From positions 22,762 through 86,761 of the forward strand of contig LWRO01000010.1 in NCBI GenBank assembly GCA_001657325.1: DNA of 64,000 nt. The letters run 5' to 3'. The notes beneath the pieces were generated by a model, which worked only from the letters and a program-made list of their open reading frames with translations, did not search any database and had not been told where the DNA came from. This document shows, piece by piece, positions 26,854-35,687 of the stretch; position 1 is the stretch's first letter; each line of letters starts with the position of its first letter. Position numbers and translations under genes: made by a program. The DNA comes from Geitlerinema sp. BBD 1991-9. Lineage in GTDB: Bacteria; Cyanobacteriota; Cyanobacteriia; Cyanobacteriales; Geitlerinemataceae.

Positions 26854-26970
26854 GGAGATCGAGCAATAATGGGAATAGGGGCGAGAGAAGACTGTATCGA
26901 TCGACCCACTGAATACTAGAATGACACGACACTCGCACTTTAAAAACTCAAACCGTAAAAATTACAGCCC

Positions 26971-27360
26971 ATGCGTAAAATCGTTCGTACAGACAACGCC
27001 CCTGCTCCGGTTGGCCCTTACAACCAAGCCGTCATCGCCAGCGGTCAAACGATCTTCGTCGCCGGACAAATTCCCCTCAATACTGATGGAAAACTCGTTG
27101 CATCGGGAGACATCACCGGACAAACTAAACAAGTAATGGAAAACCTGGGGGCTATTCTCAAAGCCGCCGGAGCGAGTTTCGCCGATGTCGTCAAAACAAC
27201 CGTATTTCTGGCTGACATGAACGATTTCGTTGCGATGAATACAGTTTACGCTCAATATTTTGACGAAGCCAACGCTCCCGCACGAGCTGCTGTTGAAGTG
27301 TCGCGACTTCCCAAAGACGTTCTCGTAGAAATCGAGTGCGTTGCCGTGATTTCTGCGTAA
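26971..27360 (+). CDS. ridA: RidA family reactive enamine/imine deaminase
   Basis: A 129-residue YjgF/YER057c/UK114 protein, which hydrolyses reactive enamine and imine intermediates such as those made from threonine or serine by PLP enzymes. Family motifs are [12 protein letters not shown] at the N-terminus, VAGQIPLN, the ligand-binding arginine in [19 protein letters not shown], and the closing EIECVAVI. Length and the position of all motifs are normal. It is followed by a repeat region rather than by another gene on its strand. Confidence 0.93.
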   Translation: MRKIVRTDNAPAPVGPYNQAVIASGQTIFVAGQIPLNTDGKLVASGDITGQTKQVMENLGAILKAAGASFADVVKTTVFLADMNDFVAMNTVYAQYFDEANAPARAAVEVSRLPKDVLVEIECVAVISA

Positions 27361-27454
27361 AGCCTCAAATGGCAAAAAAACCAAGTCGTACAGGTTTCCG
27401 ACTTGCGAACTCGAGTCGAACGTCCGGTTTGATTCGGTGAATTCATGGTCGATC

Positions 27455-27686
27455 GGGTGCATCTATCTTTTACGATCGAAACTCCACCCATCCTCTCCTT
27501 AGCCAAGGGAGGTGCCGTTCGCGGTAGCGGGACGGAGTCCTTAGGCGGAGGGGTCTTTCTAGGGTGCATCTATCTTTTACGATCGAAACTCCACCCATCC
27601 TCTCCTTAGCCAGGGGAGGTGCCGTTCGCGGTAGCGGGACGGAGTCCTTAGGCGGAGGGGTCTTTCTACGAAATTGAGATGCACCC
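27455..27686. mobile_element. MITE-like element, family B, with a 107-bp tandem duplication inside
   Basis: Starts GGGTGCATCT (27455) and ends AGATGCACCC (27677-27686), an inverted pair. The interior is two nearly identical 107-bp units, 27455-27561 and 27562-27668, which include the inner CTCCTTAGCCA(A/G)GGGAGG hairpin and a GGTGCCGTTCGCGGTAGCGG segment. The second unit starts with a fresh copy of the left end, so the duplication probably arose by insertion or slippage at the terminal repeat. Confidence 0.7.
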
Positions 27687-27700
27687 TGGTCGATCGGAAA

Positions 27701-27719
27701 GGGCGGGTATATCCCGCCC
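27701..27719 (-). terminator. Hairpin downstream of sucrose synthase
   Basis: GGGCGGG (27701-27707) pairs with CCCGCCC (27713-27719) over a 5-nt loop; read on the minus strand it is followed by TTTCC. It lies about 30 nt past the sucrose synthase stop and can act as its terminator. The sequence also matches a common cyanobacterial intergenic palindrome. Confidence 0.5.
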
Positions 27720-27750
27720 GCCCCTACCTTTCTCGACATTCTCGCGACGA

Positions 27751-30171
27751 TTAGCGCGATTGATGTTCCTGCAACAGAGCTTGCGCTCGAGGTTTGAAAA
27801 TCAGGTAAAACAGCGATTCGATATACCGAAACATATCTTCCCGATTTTCTTTCGAGGAGTAGTTCCAGAAGCCGTAAATCTTGGCCATCGATAGCAACCG
27901 TTCGGTGTGAATGTTCCAGGTGTAGGTGCTATAAACGCGCTCCATCCCTTTTTGAGAAATTGCCAGCCAGTAGTCGGGATCTCGATCGCATTTCGTCACA
28001 AAATCCACAATTTTCTGTGCGGTTTCTTCTAGATTCGTCGGGTTAATATAAAACCCGTTGACGCGATCTTGAACGATCTCTAACGGTCCGCCGAACTGTG
28101 TGCCAAAGGTCGGCAAACCGGAAATCATCGCTTCGAGAATCGTCAAACCAAACGCCTCAAACAACGCCGGTTGAACGAAAATTCCACGACGATCGGCAAT
28201 GACTCGATACACTTCCCCGGAGTCGGCTTTAGGTAGGCGAACGCCCAACCAGCGAACCTTGCCGTGCAGCTTGTATCGATCGATAATCTCGTAGAGTTTC
28301 CGCATTTCTGCGATCTCTTCTGCATCGCTCGATTCTTCTTCTCGCAATTTCCCGGCAATGAGAATCAAGTTACAGTGTTTTTGTAACGCTTTGCTCTGTC
28401 CAAAACACTCCGCTAATCCCGTGAGGTTTTTGATTCGATCGAGCCGAGCCATCGAAAATAGCGGGCGTTTATCGGGATCGTCGAGTTTTCCAAACACTTG
28501 AGACGGATCGTCAAGGGTAAAGAGCAATTCGGCCAAGCGCTCGGCATCCCCGGGAACACGCTGTTCTCGATTCGTATAGGGGAAGTACACGCTTTCGTTG
28601 ACCCCTGGCGGTACCACGTTAAACTTCGGACTGAACAGTTCGATTCCGGTCACCACGTGATACAAATCCGGCATTGTAAAACAGTGATAGGATTCGTACT
28701 GTCCCACACTGTCCGGCCGACCCACAATTTCTTGATAGGTGCTGCTGATGACGCAATTCGCCGCGTTCATCGCGATGAGATCGGCGGTAAATTGCAACGA
28801 GAAATAATACTGATTTTCCATATCCTGCCAGTACAAGTTACTAAACAGGTATTTGGATTTTTCCAGAGCGTGAGCGACGTTGAATTGCGTCACGTTCAAG
28901 CGGCGGGACAACAGAAACGCGACGAGATTTCCGTCGGAATAATTCCCCACGATCAGATCGGGATGTCCTTTGAACTCCACCAGAAGCTCTTTTTCCGCAT
29001 CGATGGCATAGGTTTCCAAATACGGCCAGATCTCGAAGCGGGAAATCCAGTTTTGCGTGACGTTGGGGTTGAATTCGCGGAACGGTACCCGCAAAATCCA
29101 AGCGTCATCCGTTCCCCAAATTTTCTCCAAGCGTTCGTTACATCGCGTTCCCTCGGCGTTGGGAATTAACCGCGTCAAAACGATGACTTTCGGGTGAACG
29201 CCTAAGACGTCTAACCCGGCTTGTTGGAGTTCTGCTTGCAGTTGTTTTTCTAAGCTGCGGGCTTGGTCGAGGACGTAAACGACCTGACCTCCGGTATCGG
29301 GACGACCCAAAACGCCTTCTTGACCGAACCAACCGTGAATCGAAACTAAGACGACCCGGAAAATCATCGGAATTCGAGAGACGAATCCTTCCAGGACGCT
29401 GTCGTCCGGCGAGTCGATGAGTTCGTCGAGAATTTCTAGGGTTTCGCGAACGCGACTGGCGGTATTACCCCACCCCGGCTCGAACCCCAGATCTTGTAAG
29501 TCGAAGTGGAAGTTTTCGTAAGGGTCGTCTTCAGGGCGTTGGCTGACGAAACTAAGGGCTTGTTTGACGCAATCGGAAAGTTGTTCCCAACTGTTGATGC
29601 GTCGGTTGATGAGGAGTTTTAAGCCGTTGTACGAGTGCAGGCTGAGAAATTGAAAGAGCGTTTGTTGCCACTGTCGCGGATCTTGGAAGAGTTTACTCGA
29701 CAAGTAGCGATTGAGGAATTGAACCCCTTTTCCGATGTTTTTAGGATCGCGAATGGTGGGCGAGTAATCGTAGAACGGCTCGAAGTCGATCTCGAAAACG
29801 TCGCCTTCTTGGGGGTGGTAATGACCGACAAACCGATCTCGAGTATCGAGGAGATCTTGTACTGTCATCGGTTCGTAGGTCATGTCTTCGTGAATGCGAA
29901 AGGCTTCTTGGCGTGCAATTTTCGGACGCACGATCGCACAAACGCTTTCATCTTCAACGATAATTTCTTGGACGTAGTAAATGAGTTTTCCGAGGTTGGA
30001 TACGTATCGAAAAGCCTCAGATTTTTCGTGTTCTTCGCAATACTCTGCAAAGGCTCGTTCGATATCGTTGCGGAGCAAGTAACGTTGATTGTTGGCACGA
30101 AGTTCGCCAATAAATTGGCGCAGATCGATGTTTTCTTCGCTTTGTAGAACGGATTCGATCGGATAAGACAT
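27751..30171 (-). CDS. susA: Sucrose synthase
   Basis: An 806-residue GT-B glycosyltransferase that interconverts sucrose plus nucleoside diphosphate with nucleotide-glucose plus fructose; in cyanobacteria it mainly cleaves sucrose and links it to glycogen and polysaccharide pools. The N-terminal regulatory region (about 1-270) is followed by the GT domain: SIHGWFGQEGVLGRPDTGGQ, VVYVLDQARSLE, FNVAHALEKSKY, the phosphate-binding MARLDRIKNLTGLAECFG, and EAFGLTILEAMISGLP with its catalytic glutamates. Length and motifs are complete. It is transcribed towards a repeat region and is preceded by a 519-bp spacer. Confidence 0.95.
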   Translation of the reverse strand: MSYPIESVLQSEENIDLRQFIGELRANNQRYLLRNDIERAFAEYCEEHEKSEAFRYVSNLGKLIYYVQEIIVEDESVCAIVRPKIARQEAFRIHEDMTYEPMTVQDLLDTRDRFVGHYHPQEGDVFEIDFEPFYDYSPTIRDPKNIGKGVQFLNRYLSSKLFQDPRQWQQTLFQFLSLHSYNGLKLLINRRINSWEQLSDCVKQALSFVSQRPEDDPYENFHFDLQDLGFEPGWGNTASRVRETLEILDELIDSPDDSVLEGFVSRIPMIFRVVLVSIHGWFGQEGVLGRPDTGGQVVYVLDQARSLEKQLQAELQQAGLDVLGVHPKVIVLTRLIPNAEGTRCNERLEKIWGTDDAWILRVPFREFNPNVTQNWISRFEIWPYLETYAIDAEKELLVEFKGHPDLIVGNYSDGNLVAFLLSRRLNVTQFNVAHALEKSKYLFSNLYWQDMENQYYFSLQFTADLIAMNAANCVISSTYQEIVGRPDSVGQYESYHCFTMPDLYHVVTGIELFSPKFNVVPPGVNESVYFPYTNREQRVPGDAERLAELLFTLDDPSQVFGKLDDPDKRPLFSMARLDRIKNLTGLAECFGQSKALQKHCNLILIAGKLREEESSDAEEIAEMRKLYEIIDRYKLHGKVRWLGVRLPKADSGEVYRVIADRRGIFVQPALFEAFGLTILEAMISGLPTFGTQFGGPLEIVQDRVNGFYINPTNLEETAQKIVDFVTKCDRDPDYWLAISQKGMERVYSTYTWNIHTERLLSMAKIYGFWNYSSKENREDMFRYIESLFYLIFKPRAQALLQEHQSR

Positions 30172-30690
30172 GAATGAATTCCCTGGTCGAAAACTCGAAG
30201 GACTTTTACAGTGAACAGTCGGTCGTGAGCGGTGAGTCGCAAGCAGTAACCTGTGAAAACAGTTCTCAGCAAATCGTTCTCGATCGAGTCCATAGCATCG
30301 TCCGAGCGACAGACCGATCGAAGACGCTGAAAACCTCTGCCCGATCGCGACTGAATTCTCGATGAAGTCTGAGCTGTCGCGTTTGCGGTGGTTCGATCTG
30401 CATCGATTGGAGCGACATCGAAACCGAGGCGTTTGTAACTGGCGATGTGAGAAGGGTTACGGTCTGTCGATGTCAACTCTCTTCAGACGATCGAGCAATC
30501 GATCGGGCAAATTTGAATGAAGATGTGATGTCTAAAGCAGTAGATGACGGAGTTGAGGAAATCCCTGTTTTCAACATGACATATTTTATGGGGATCGATC
30601 TATAAAAATTCAATAAAAAATTGTGAATTAATGGTTGAGATTTTTAAAGAATTCCCAAAGGGCTTCAAACGGTGGTAGACCTCACCACCG
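30172..30690. other. Spacer between sucrose synthase and the sugar-binding lipoprotein
   Basis: No supported gene. The part next to sucrose synthase contains degenerate GTGA-type short repeats (GTGAACAGT, GTGAGCGGTGAGTCG), and the part near 30580-30650 is AT-rich. The sucrose synthase promoter should lie here. No strong promoter pair could be fixed by eye. Confidence 0.35.
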
Positions 30691-31956
30691 TTATTGCCAA
30701 ATCAAATCGATTCGCCGTTGTGCGTTCTTTAAGGCTTTTTCGGGATCGCTTCCCAACAGGGTTTCCTCGATAGCACGTCCCAAACTGTCAGACAGGCGGG
30801 CGTAGTTGGGTAAAATCGGCCGCGATCGAACCCATTTCATCTGTTGGAGAAAGACCTCTAAGACGGGCCGCTCGGCGACATACTGGTGATACGCTTCGCT
30901 GTCTCGGGCCGAGAGTGAGGCGGGAAGATATCCGGTTCCTAAGGCCCACTGAATTTGAAAGCGATCGCTGAGGACGAATTCGAGGAATTCTAGGGCGGCG
31001 TTCTCTTGGGCGGGCGTTGTTTTCGTGACGAACAGGTGTTCGCCACCGACGACGGTTGCACGCTCGGTACCTGCGGGAATCGGCATCGCGTTGTAATCGA
31101 TACCGGTTTGTTCTAACTGACCCAACGTCCAAGGGCCGGTTAATTGCATGGCGACGCGGCCTTTGAGGAAATCGTCGAGTTCGTAACCGCGTTCCGGTTG
31201 CGATAGGGTCACGGAACCGTCGGCGACTAAATCGGCCCAGAACTGCATCGCTCCGATGGCTTCGGGGTGGTACAAGTCCGGTCGCTCGTCGCGGACGATT
31301 TCGCCCCCGCTTCCGTAGAGAAAGGGCAACCAGGTAAACACCGTCCATTCGCCTTTCCCGAGGGGAAGCAACAGTCCGTATCGATCGATCGTTCCGTTTC
31401 CATCGAGATCGCGGGTGAGTTGGACGGCGGTTGCGCGCAGTTCCTCCCAAGTTTCGGGCAGTTTGGAGATTCCCGCATCCTCAAATAAGCTCGGACGGTA
31501 AAACAGTCCTACGTTGTTGGTTGCCATGGGAATCGACCAGATATGACCGTTGAGGGTCATGCCTTCGAGTAAGGCGGGATCGAGAACGGCTTGGACGGGG
31601 GAGTTCTCAAACCAGTCTTCGATGGAACGCAACGCCCCCAACTCGACGAGCTGTCCGGTAATCGACGGTCCGAACCATAGGAGATTCGGCGGCGTACCAC
31701 CGACGACGGCGGTGAGAATTTTGGGCAGTTGTTGGTCGGGTTGTCCGATATAGAGGGAATTAACGTGAATATCGGGGTGTTCGGCGTTGAACGCTTCGAC
31801 GAGTTCGTTAAATACGTCCCGGTTGGGGGGAGGGTTGATTCCATGCCACAGGGTCAGTTCGATCGCGTGGTTGGATTTGGGAAAGGCTAGCTGACACGCA
31901 GCCAGGACAATGCAGCAAAAGACGGATAACAGTCCGTGTTTCCAACTCGATCGCAT
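30691..31956 (-). CDS. ABC transporter sugar-binding lipoprotein (extracellular solute-binding protein family 1)
   Basis: A 421-residue periplasmic binding protein. The N-terminus is a lipoprotein signal with lipobox LAAC (Cys21). The mature part has typical family-1 features: LTLWHGINPP, FNAEHPDIHVN, IPMATNNVGLFYRPSLFEDA, PETWEELRATAVQLT and RVAMQLTGPWTLGQL. It resembles proteins that bind maltose, trehalose, sucrose or glucosylglycerol. No permease or ATPase genes lie beside it, so it must use a transporter encoded elsewhere. The start is the ATG at 31956, because the 14 residues upstream do not belong to the signal. It is on the same strand as sucrose synthase but 519 bp upstream, so sucrose or a related sugar is a plausible ligand. 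Confidence 0.88.
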   Translation of the reverse strand: MRSSWKHGLLSVFCCIVLAACQLAFPKSNHAIELTLWHGINPPPNRDVFNELVEAFNAEHPDIHVNSLYIGQPDQQLPKILTAVVGGTPPNLLWFGPSITGQLVELGALRSIEDWFENSPVQAVLDPALLEGMTLNGHIWSIPMATNNVGLFYRPSLFEDAGISKLPETWEELRATAVQLTRDLDGNGTIDRYGLLLPLGKGEWTVFTWLPFLYGSGGEIVRDERPDLYHPEAIGAMQFWADLVADGSVTLSQPERGYELDDFLKGRVAMQLTGPWTLGQLEQTGIDYNAMPIPAGTERATVVGGEHLFVTKTTPAQENAALEFLEFVLSDRFQIQWALGTGYLPASLSARDSEAYHQYVAERPVLEVFLQQMKWVRSRPILPNYARLSDSLGRAIEETLLGSDPEKALKNAQRRIDLIWQ

Positions 31957-32046
31957 TGCAAAATTAGCCCCTGACAGTACAATATGTAGGATTTGCAACG
32001 CACCCTATGATGGCAACGATTGCGCCGCTCGCGCATTTGTAACTCT

Positions 32047-32784
32047 ATGTTAACTGCACCTCAGCCTGAATTTCTCAAAACGTACTGGGAAAATTGCTTT
32101 GATTTAGAAAATCACCTTCAGGCGTTTTTGAAGATCGATCGAGAGACGCTTCAAACTCAGCTTCAGGAACGCCGTCACGCCGTCGCCGAACTGGGGCAGC
32201 ACTTCGATTGGGAGTTGGTCAATGATTTTTACCGAGATCGGGTGGGAACTGCTTATATCTTCGAGTTAGCGGCGTGGCACTTGGAAAGTTGCGATTATAT
32301 CGGCGATATGGTGCGGTTGATCGCGGATGTTGCTCAAGGACGGGTTTTAGATTTCGGCGGGGGGATCGGAACGCACTCGATCGCGGCTGCGTCGTGTCCC
32401 GAGGTGACGGAAGTTCAGTATTTGGATTTAAATCCCGTTAACTGTGAATTTGTTCTCGATCGAGCGCAAAAGTTAGGATTATCTGACAAACTTCAGGTCG
32501 CCTCGACATTGGAAAGCGATCGAGCGTTCGACACGATTATGTGTTTTGACGTGATGGAACATTTGAGCGATCCGAGTTCGCAGTTGCTCGAGTTTCATAA
32601 ATTGTTGGATTCTGATGGAAAGTTACTCATTAACTGGTATTTTTCTAAAGGGTTTGGTAATGAATTTCCGTTTCATTTAGACGATCCTGGAATTGTCGAA
32701 GGATTTTTTGAAACCCTTCGATCGAACTTTGTCGAGGTGTTTCATCCCCATTTGATTACAACTCGCTGTTATCGGAAGGTATAA
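32047..32784 (+). CDS. Class I SAM-dependent methyltransferase
   Basis: A 245-residue methyltransferase. SAM-binding motif I is VLDFGGGIGTHSIAAA (about residues 98-113), followed by YLDLNPVN with the acidic residue that holds the ribose, and the motif-IV-like DTIMCFDVMEHLSDP. The N-terminal 85 residues are helical and may cap the substrate site. I cannot name the substrate. An ATG at 32047 is preferred over one nine codons upstream because the shorter form begins next to the usual fold. It is divergent from the sugar-binding lipoprotein gene with a 90-bp spacer. Confidence 0.85.
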   Translation: MLTAPQPEFLKTYWENCFDLENHLQAFLKIDRETLQTQLQERRHAVAELGQHFDWELVNDFYRDRVGTAYIFELAAWHLESCDYIGDMVRLIADVAQGRVLDFGGGIGTHSIAAASCPEVTEVQYLDLNPVNCEFVLDRAQKLGLSDKLQVASTLESDRAFDTIMCFDVMEHLSDPSSQLLEFHKLLDSDGKLLINWYFSKGFGNEFPFHLDDPGIVEGFFETLRSNFVEVFHPHLITTRCYRKV

Positions 32785-32886
32785 AACTAATATATTCGAT
32801 CGTTTTTTGAGGATTTTATAACAGCAACTTTCGAGAAAAAGAACGTTCTAAAAAGTTGTTTTCAATCTTGATTTTTTCAAGTTTTC

Positions 32887-33546
32887 TTAAAATAATTGAT
32901 TCATCTCGTTCTCAGTCAGAGGGGAATCGGGGGGCTGTCTGCAAGCGTTTCGGAGCGAGAATCCGAGCGCAATACCCCCAATCAACCCCACGATCGTCCA
33001 AGTCACAATCAAACCCACGACTTCACTAATAAAAAGATTCGTGATTTGACGGAGTATTCCTCCGATCGACCACCCAAACGCCAATCCCAAAATCCAAGCT
33101 AAAGTATTCCAAGCAATCCAACTCGCTGAAAACTTCGATGCAGTCTGCTTGAGAGCCAGCCACTGAGAAAAACCGGCGATAATGCCAATTTTGAGACCGT
33201 CAAAAGTCCCATAAATTAATCGAGATGGCAGAGCCGTTAATCCTCTAGGTGCAAACCAACCGATCGCACCGATCGAACTCGCACCAGCAATCCCCCAAGC
33301 AACGGTATTGGCAACAATCCACCATCTACTGCCCAGTCTATATCGCATTAGAATTAAACCCTGAGTGAGTCCAACAATTCCGCCACCTAAGACACCCTGC
33401 CACAAACCCAAATCCGGACGTTCTCCGATCGTTACAATCGATAGGCTGAGAGCAAAACCCAGCACGGTTGCAATTGCCCAACCCATCACAAAAAAGCATC
33501 CAGGGCGATGAAAAGATGGATAGAGTCGAGGATTCTCTGAATTCAT
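32887..33546 (-). CDS. Glycine-rich multi-pass membrane protein of unknown function
   Basis: A 219-residue protein with about six hydrophobic segments built from GxxxG-like patterns (LGGGIVGLTQGLILMRYRLG, FGWSIGGILRQITNLF, VGLIGGIALGFSLR). A repeated element of the form GxxxGLxQWLxL / GLTQGLILM suggests an internal duplication. This type is common in cyanobacteria, but no function is known to me. It starts nine bases after the GHL10 glycoside-hydrolase-like gene, so the two are likely co-transcribed. Confidence 0.75.
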   Translation of the reverse strand: MNSENPRLYPSFHRPGCFFVMGWAIATVLGFALSLSIVTIGERPDLGLWQGVLGGGIVGLTQGLILMRYRLGSRWWIVANTVAWGIAGASSIGAIGWFAPRGLTALPSRLIYGTFDGLKIGIIAGFSQWLALKQTASKFSASWIAWNTLAWILGLAFGWSIGGILRQITNLFISEVVGLIVTWTIVGLIGGIALGFSLRNACRQPPDSPLTENEMNQLF

Positions 33547-33555
33547 TGAGTCCTG

Positions 33556-34794
33556 CTACAAATTGGCAAAAAGATCTTGTAAAAAACGCTGACGTTGGTA
33601 GGGAGATTCAGGTGCTAAGTATCCCAATAAACTTTCCCAATAGAAAAAGGAAACGCCATCAAAATTCTGCTCGCGAACGAAGTTGACTTGTTCTTGGAGT
33701 CGATCGATCTCGACAGGCTTCCTCCACAGACCACTCAACAACCCTACTGCAACTGGAATGCGTTGTCGAGCGTCTATCACAGAAGCTCGATCGAGTTCGG
33801 TGCGAACTTGACTTAAATCGCTACGATAAACTTGTAAAACTAATTCGTCGATCCATCCTTGTTGTACCCAAAATTGCCAGTCTTGTAAATAGTAGTGATA
33901 AGCAAAGTCTTGGGAGTTTGGAGAGAGAGAAATAATACAATCTGACTGAATCGATCGAACGGTTTCTACAATTTTACCCATGAAAGCACTGATTCGATCG
34001 GCTCGCCAGCTTACCCATTCTATATCTGATGGATTCGCGGGAGGAGATTGTCCCTGATGGGATTGCTGATAAAGCTGAATCGTGAACGGATCGTATCCCA
34101 TTTCAATGGGAAGTCCGAAATGGTCGTCTAATTGAATTCCATCGACATCGTAATTCGTGACAACTTCAACGATTGTTTGGAGGATGAAATCTTGCACTTC
34201 AGGATGAAACGGGTTCAGCCACAAATTTTGTCCTTTTCTCCAATCTTCAATGGCTTGAGGATTTCCCTTGAAGATGGATTGCCAGTCTGGTGTGTTTTGT
34301 GCAGTATCGTTTAAATGGGTGGTGAGCCACTCTGGATGCTTTAACGCAAGTCGAGCCTGACGCGGTACCATAAACCCATATTCAAACCAAGGAATCACTC
34401 GTAACTGACGGTGATGTCCTAGCTCGATCGTATCTTTAAGAACATCTGAACCGGGGTGTACGATCGAGAAGAAAGGCGCTTGTTGAATTCCTGTGACTCG
34501 TTTGTTTACTGCACTGGGGTAGAATGTATAACCGCGATTCCAAACGCCGGTATAGATGGTGTTGAAGTTGAGTGCGGATAGTCGATCGAGAGCGCGACGA
34601 ATTCCCCAAGGCGCGAATAAAACGCTACTACCAACGTTGGTTATCCAAACACCTCTGATTTCATTGGGGAGGGGTTGAGTGGGGCGATCGATCGATAAAG
34701 TGGAAACGGGAATCAATTGTGTGGCGACAATCAGGAAGAAGAGTCCTAAGGCTAGGATGATTTTTCGATCGATCGACTTAATTTTTGCGAGCAT
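33556..34794 (-). CDS. GHL10-type family 10 glycosylhydrolase-like exported protein (UPF0748)
   Basis: A 412-residue protein with a signal-anchor (about residues 10-28) and a TIM-barrel domain of the PF02638/GHL10 type. Motifs: EIRGVWITNVGSSVLFAPWG, NTIYTGVWNRGYTFYPSAV, RVIPWFEYGF, WLNPFHPEVQDFI, GIQLDDHFGLP (probable catalytic acid region) and VSWRADRISAFMG. Related proteins act on peptidoglycan-like or other extracellular glycans in some bacteria; for this one the substrate is unknown. It is the first gene of a two-gene unit with the membrane protein downstream. Confidence 0.88.
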   Translation of the reverse strand: MLAKIKSIDRKIILALGLFFLIVATQLIPVSTLSIDRPTQPLPNEIRGVWITNVGSSVLFAPWGIRRALDRLSALNFNTIYTGVWNRGYTFYPSAVNKRVTGIQQAPFFSIVHPGSDVLKDTIELGHHRQLRVIPWFEYGFMVPRQARLALKHPEWLTTHLNDTAQNTPDWQSIFKGNPQAIEDWRKGQNLWLNPFHPEVQDFILQTIVEVVTNYDVDGIQLDDHFGLPIEMGYDPFTIQLYQQSHQGQSPPANPSDIEWVSWRADRISAFMGKIVETVRSIQSDCIISLSPNSQDFAYHYYLQDWQFWVQQGWIDELVLQVYRSDLSQVRTELDRASVIDARQRIPVAVGLLSGLWRKPVEIDRLQEQVNFVREQNFDGVSFFYWESLLGYLAPESPYQRQRFLQDLFANL

Positions 34795-34837
34795 GACAAA
34801 TTAACAATATACATAATTTGTGTTTCTTCTTAAAAAA

Positions 34838-35140
34838 TCAAGATGGAGAGCGTCGAGATTTACCTTGCGAGAGCATCAGCACGCTATGTAATCCAATCGA
34901 AGCCAAGATCGCACTAAGCAGAGTCCAGACTCCCTCAGCAAATAAATTGATGCGATGAATATTTTGCTGAGCTTCTGCAGCGAATAAGGTTGTTAAATCT
35001 GATGAACTCGTGACAACTTCTGAAAAGGCTCGATAGGCTTTTTGCAGCGCATCCCAATCGACGAGTGCATAATATCCAAAGATACAGACACCCGCAGCAC
35101 CGGGAATAATAGCGAGTAGAATTGGCAAAATGTAACGCAT
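34838..35140 (-). CDS. Small membrane protein with two transmembrane helices
   Basis: A 100-residue protein with helices at about residues 4-26 and 68-90 separated by an amphipathic segment with SEVVTSSSDLTTLF, and a basic C-terminus (GKSRRS). No recognised family. It lies between the GHL10 gene and the antitoxin-like gene on the same strand, with gaps of about 45 bp on each side. Confidence 0.6.
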   Translation of the reverse strand: MRYILPILLAIIPGAAGVCIFGYYALVDWDALQKAYRAFSEVVTSSSDLTTLFAAEAQQNIHRINLFAEGVWTLLSAILASIGLHSVLMLSQGKSRRSPS

Positions 35141-35186
35141 TGAGTTTATCTCTTTGGAAACTATGCAGTAGCTTACTAGAAAGTAT

Positions 35187-35462
35187 TCAAAAATCCTTAA
35201 ATTCAGAATCTTGTTGGTAGTATTCGAGCATTGTTTCAGCTTGACGTTTGAGGATACGCCGACGCTCGGATATTGGCAGCTTTAGAAAATCAAGGCGCTG
35301 CTTTAAAGATAGAGACTCCTCTTCTCTGAAAGAAGAATCAGGAGTGGATTCCGATATAACAATTACAACTTCAACAGTCTGTCCGACTTCAAGGTTCAAA
35401 TCTCGAACTTCAATTTTGTTTCCCGGCAAAACTTTCGCTGTTGCGTACAAAGTAAATTTCAT
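35187..35462 (-). CDS. Antitoxin-like small protein, no toxin partner nearby
   Basis: A 91-residue protein. The N-terminal half has the beta-rich pattern KVLPGNKIEVRDLNLEVGQTVEVVI, followed by LKLPISERRRILKRQAETML and EYYQQDSEF. In cyanobacteria proteins with this exact layout usually stand just before a PIN-domain (VapC) toxin gene. Here the next gene on the strand is a two-helix membrane protein, so the antitoxin is orphaned or has another role. The assignment is by motif memory only. Confidence 0.7.
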   Translation of the reverse strand: MKFTLYATAKVLPGNKIEVRDLNLEVGQTVEVVIVISESTPDSSFREEESLSLKQRLDFLKLPISERRRILKRQAETMLEYYQQDSEFKDF

Positions 35463-35565
35463 TATTCTAACGTACTTTTTAGCTGTTTAACAAGGATTTT
35501 GTCGATAAAAAATGATTAGCAAACGGAGTCAATTGTCACCACAGCTGATGTATTCCAGATGCCGG

Positions 35566-35673
35566 AACACACCCTACCCTCTTAAACTGGATAATAGTAC
35601 TAATGGTAGGGTGTGTTACGCGGTCAAAAAATGGGTTTGAAATCCAGTCAATGAAATTTCCGCGTAACGCACC
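35566..35673. repeat. Nested inverted repeats (GGTGTGTTACGCGG-type element)
   Basis: AACACACCCTACC (35566-35578) pairs perfectly with GGTAGGGTGTGTT (35605-35617). The adjoining GGTGTGTTACGCGG (35610-35623) pairs with CCGCGTAACGCACC (35660-35673), one mismatch. The two stems share bases, so only one can form at a time. It lies immediately past the putA stop codon on its transcribed strand and may influence its 3' end. Confidence 0.7.
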
Positions 35674-35687
35674 AACTGAGATATTTC

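Noticed and set aside
27470..27739. 89-codon minus-strand frame with duplicated peptide KTPPPKDSVPLPRT
   Set aside because: The peptide duplication is only the 107-bp DNA duplication of the family B element.
28498..29169. Plus-strand open frame of 223 codons
   Set aside because: Antisense to sucrose synthase, with no family features.
30174..30476. Short overlapping frames between sucrose synthase and the binding protein
   Set aside because: Both strands show only low-complexity Arg/Ser-rich frames without starts or family features.
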